Origin: Cladocopium goreaui
Lineage: Eukaryota > Sar > Dinophyceae > Suessiales > Symbiodiniaceae
Reading direction: 5' to 3'
DNA length: 64,000 nucleotides
Assembly (NCBI GenBank): GCA_947184155.2
Contig: CAMXCT020001676.1
Span: 69,501 to 133,500, forward strand
Shown here: positions 61,283-64,000 of the stretch, piece by piece
How positions within the stretch are numbered: the stretch's first letter is position 1
Layout of the letters: each line of letters starts with the position of its first letter
Notes under the pieces: model-generated
What the model was told of the DNA's origin: nothing
Seen by the model: only the letters and a program-made list of their open reading frames with translations
The model's database searches: none
Program-made: the position numbers and the translations under genes

Positions 61283-63572
61283 CTGGCAGCATTCAATGGG
61301 GTACGCATGGAATCATATATACATGTATATAACTGATTATAACTGTAATTATATATTTAAATATATAAGTTATTATTGTACACCGACTCAAACATTGTGT
61401 TGCATTTGGTACTAAAATGTATTAGAGCATGCATTTTCCTGAGCAATGACAAGCCACAGCATGCCACAGCATGCCACAGCATGCCACAGCATGCCACAGC
61501 CGCTGGGCTGGTGACCCGATCAACTGCTACCCACATGGTGGGTCATTCACTTCCCTAATTTTGCTTCACCCGGAATTACCCTCTGGTAATTTGTTGCATA
61601 GCTATGGAAAATGGATGAACATGGTGATTTACCGATTTACAATGGTGATTTTCAATAGCTAAATTACCAGAGGGTACTGTAGGTTCCGCATCAATGTTGG
61701 TTGATTAACTCAAGGCGTTGCTTTAAAGTTAACTTTGAAGGTCCAAGACAGGGCCATCCGCGCACCTGCAGCGCAACGCCCATCGCTTGAGCCTTCTGTG
61801 CGTTCGCTGGTTGGTCTGCAAAGCCAGGGCAGCCCACCATGGGAATGCCCACGGACAAAGACCTCGGCGCGGTCAACAACTGTCACGTCTATGAGGTACA
61901 CCAAAAAATGTGATGATTCATCATCATATTTTTTCTTTGATAGACAAGTTTGACAACGAGACATCAAAATAGTACCAGGCACAGATGGCAATACTCTTTT
62001 CTCCTGTGGAAAATTCGTCGCCTTTGGAATCAGCAAGATTGGGATCTCTTATGATATTAATCTTGCCATTGAACAGGCAGTTGCCTGGAAAGCCCCACAT
62101 GAAACAACCCACAGGGTCATCTTGGGCTATCCCTTGTGGACATGCGCAGACCTGTTTTCAACTTTGTGACCAGAAAAGCATGACCTGGTCCTTCCTACAG
62201 CGTATTATTTCAATATCGTGAAAGTTTGGGTCAAATGGGGGTTTGAGCCACAAAATATGGTGATTCGCACATGAATAATTATGGGGGCTTCCAAACAAAA
62301 AAATCATGCGATTATGGAGGAGAGAAACCGTACCTGGTTTTCACAGTAAAAAAGAGCTGAAACAAGCGGAGTTTGATCACTTTGATGCCCTTTTCAACCG
62401 ATGATCTGATAGGCATTGACCAATCCCCTTTTTATCCGAAGCAACCAATGGGCAAGGAACATCTGTGGTCGTGAGTGTAAATCCCCAGTATTGGTTTGAC
62501 TATCCTTCTTGGTACGGCAATTAATATGGGAGTACATAGTGATTCAGGTAGTAAAATAGATACTGTGTGTATATATATATATAATAGAATGATACAACAT
62601 CGAATGTCATATACTATAAAATAGTACTAATGAATAATCATTAATAATCATCATTAATAATCCATAAAATACAACACATCACACCCCAGAACCAAGTGTG
62701 TCCATGGCCCAGCAATCGCATTCGGCGGGGCGGCTCCATGAAGCTGTTCTGTCCAAAGTGAGTCAAGAAGACATCCACGCCGCAACGCAACAAATCCACC
62801 TGACCGATGCTGGGCCCGGCCAAATGGAAACGCGCAAGAAGGGAGCTATGGTTGGCCCGTTTCGGCTTAGTTCTCATTGGATCCTGATTTTTTTCTCTTT
62901 CATCTTCACATTGATGATATGATGTTATGTTTGATTTGGGCACACATAGAATGAGGGCCACTTCTGTAGTAATCAGAGCCATAGTTCGACAGAATCAACT
63001 GCACATCAAAGGACCTGTTGGCAAGGGTAGCTCCTGGTCAGCCCAACAAAGGTTCAAATCATGCTCGCAAAAAACACTTTGGCACTTCTACACTTTGCTA
63101 AATGTGGAGCAGGAGACTTCATCCATCCTCATCCTCATCTATCCCACGCCCTGGTCCCGGTGGGTCCCGGTGGGTCCCGGTGGGTCCCCGTTAGCGCCTG
63201 AGGCACTTCCGGCACACACACTGCATTTTCTGGAACCTCCAGATTTTCCAACGCATCTGGCTGTGGCCCCGTGGACATCACAATTAAAGGCGCCTCACTG
63301 GGCCTCGGCGAAGGACATCGGAAAATTTTCATGAATTTTGTCACCATTTAAATTGGACAGGGCAAAATTGCAAAATTATGCGAAATTTCAAGTACATATA
63401 TATATAATTTTATGTATATATATTGTATATTATATATATATGGGTACAAACATCAATATAAATAGACCATGTCCTGTGATTCGGAGTGGCCAGGGAAAAA
63501 CGGTCAACGTCAGGAGACGGAGAGTTCTCACCGAAGGCATCAAAGACCGCGCCAAAGGCTGCTTGACAGAGC
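61220..63572 (-). CDS. UDP-glycosyltransferase-like enzyme, C-terminal half (5 exons seen)
   Basis: This is a GT-B glycosyltransferase of the UGT/MGT type, transferring a sugar from a nucleotide sugar to a small acceptor. Minus-strand exons in reading order: 63572-63532, 63293-63198, 62799-62735, 61862-61766 and 61282-61220. They give LCQAAFGAVFDAF, PLIVMSTGPQPDALENLEV, VDLLRCGVDVFLTHFGQNSF, SVGIPMVGCPGFADQPANAQ and VDRPVPEDGEEPAAMQQYRK. The donor-binding signature (D..L.H.GQNS...P.V..P.F.DQ..NA) is clear. Four junctions keep frame with GT or GC donors; the first is uncertain. The N-terminal half lies beyond 63.6 kb and the final exon was not found. The gene is convergent with the kinase. Confidence 0.9.
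61452..61502. repeat. 10-bp minisatellite GCATGCCACA
   Basis: Five units of CACAGCATGC inside the minus-strand gene's intron. Confidence 0.95.
61577..61676. mobile_element. Family A element
   Basis: Left TACCCTCTGGTAATTTGTTG; right TAAATTACCAGAGGGTA. In the glycosyltransferase intron between exons 61862 and 61282. Confidence 0.9.
61766..61862 (-). CDS. Glycosyltransferase exon: GIPMVGCPGFADQPANA
   Basis: It reads SLSVGIPMVGCPGFADQPAN then AQKAQAMGVALQ. GFADQPANA binds the nucleotide sugar. Acceptor GCCGAG, GT donor; joins as FM-E-SLSVGIPMV. Confidence 0.93.
61863..62734. other. Glycosyltransferase intron
   Basis: An 872-bp intron with no listed family element and no further exon signal that I can support; AT-rich towards its right end. 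Confidence 0.6.
62735..62799 (-). CDS. Glycosyltransferase exon: DVFLTHFGQNSFM
   Basis: It reads VDLLRCGVDVFLTHFGQNSF then M plus two bases. The UGT signature His is followed by Phe-Gly rather than the usual Cys/Gly-Gly. Acceptor GGTCAG, GC donor. Confidence 0.9.
63144..63187. repeat. 11-bp tandem repeat CCCGGTGGGTC
   Basis: Three to four units just inside the intron after exon 63293-63198. Confidence 0.9.
63198..63293 (-). CDS. Glycosyltransferase exon: LIVMSTGPQPDAL
   Basis: It reads APLIVMSTGPQPDALENLEV then PENAVCVPEVPQ, exactly 32 codons from acceptor GTGAG to a GC donor. This is the strand and loop preceding the donor-sugar motif. Confidence 0.88.
63532..63572 (-). CDS. Glycosyltransferase exon: LCQAAFGAVFDAF
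   Basis: It reads LCQAAFGAVFDAF after the minus-strand acceptor CCCAAG. The donor is GT (GTGAGA) in one phase or GA two bases later, the latter fitting the next exon's phase 0. Confidence 0.72.
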
Positions 63573-64000
63573 CTTGGGCATTGGCATTGCAGGTCACCCC
63601 ATCCAAGTCAGGCCATTGTGACTCAACATCCCATTGTAAATTCAATGCCAGTCCCCCTTCAAAAATCCAGGATGTTGAAAACCTGCCCCTGGTATCATGT
63701 TGAAAACATCATGTTCATTGACTTCCTCTGTCATCAAGTTTCAACTCCTCAAGAATCTGTAGGGTGGTGTGGTTCAGGGAAACCGCCATGCGGTTTTCCA
63801 CTTTCTAAAATGTAGATTGATGCAAACATATATTCAAACAATGACCATTCAACCCCATTACCCCCCATCCAATGCCCGTTTTAAGTACTTATTGGTTGGT
63901 TGGTATTGTATTATGACTGCATGCGGGACTACCAACTAGTTTCATGTTGTATCATACATCATATATGAAGATCATGTAACCACATCTTGATACATTGAAA
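63573..64000. other. Window end, upstream side of the glycosyltransferase gene
   Basis: No further exon is clear. A family B-like remnant (TTGGTTGGTTGGTATTGTAT and ACTACCAACTAG) lies near 63893-63939. Confidence 0.4.

Overview
The window looks like nuclear DNA of a dinoflagellate, probably an order Suessiales species such as Polarella or a Symbiodiniaceae member (genus not provable from sequence alone). It has no long open reading frames. The coding signal is a scatter of short, GC-richer exons (about 30-160 bases) separated by long AT-rich introns. Where exons can be chained by protein homology, the junctions keep frame with 5' splice sites of the GT, GC and GA type, a mixture typical of dinoflagellates. 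The introns are crowded with short terminal-inverted-repeat elements resembling introner-like elements.

Three genes can be recognised. (1) About 0.6-8.4 kb, plus strand: the 3' part of a voltage-gated cation channel (S5, pore, S6, then an EF-hand and a cytoplasmic tail). (2) 40.6-56.9 kb, plus strand: a Ser/Thr protein kinase of CDPK/CAMK type in 13 exons, with glycine loop, catalytic Lys, HRD, DFG, APE and DLWSCG. Exons for the last part of the C-lobe were not found. (3) 61.2-63.6 kb, minus strand: the C-terminal half of a UDP-glycosyltransferase-like enzyme, convergent with the kinase. Between 8.4 and 40 kb there are about 20 weaker exon candidates, mostly plus strand, that I could not assign to families. 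One pair makes a continuous transmembrane helix across a splice junction.

The rest is repeats. Six families of short inverted-repeat elements (called A-F here) occur many times, sometimes nested or clustered. One family C copy makes up essentially all of kinase intron 1. There are several other foldback elements, a roughly 1 kb-arm palindrome built of 75-base units (35.5-37.7 kb), and a second palindrome with 1.2 kb arms carrying an AP2-like open frame (49.5-52.4 kb) inside a 7.4 kb kinase intron. A 3 kb block of satellite arrays (57.7-60.8 kb) lies between the convergent kinase and glycosyltransferase genes.

Exon borders come from reading frame, family conservation and splice dinucleotides only; no transcript evidence was available. 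No tRNA, rRNA, CRISPR or bacterial-type operon was seen.
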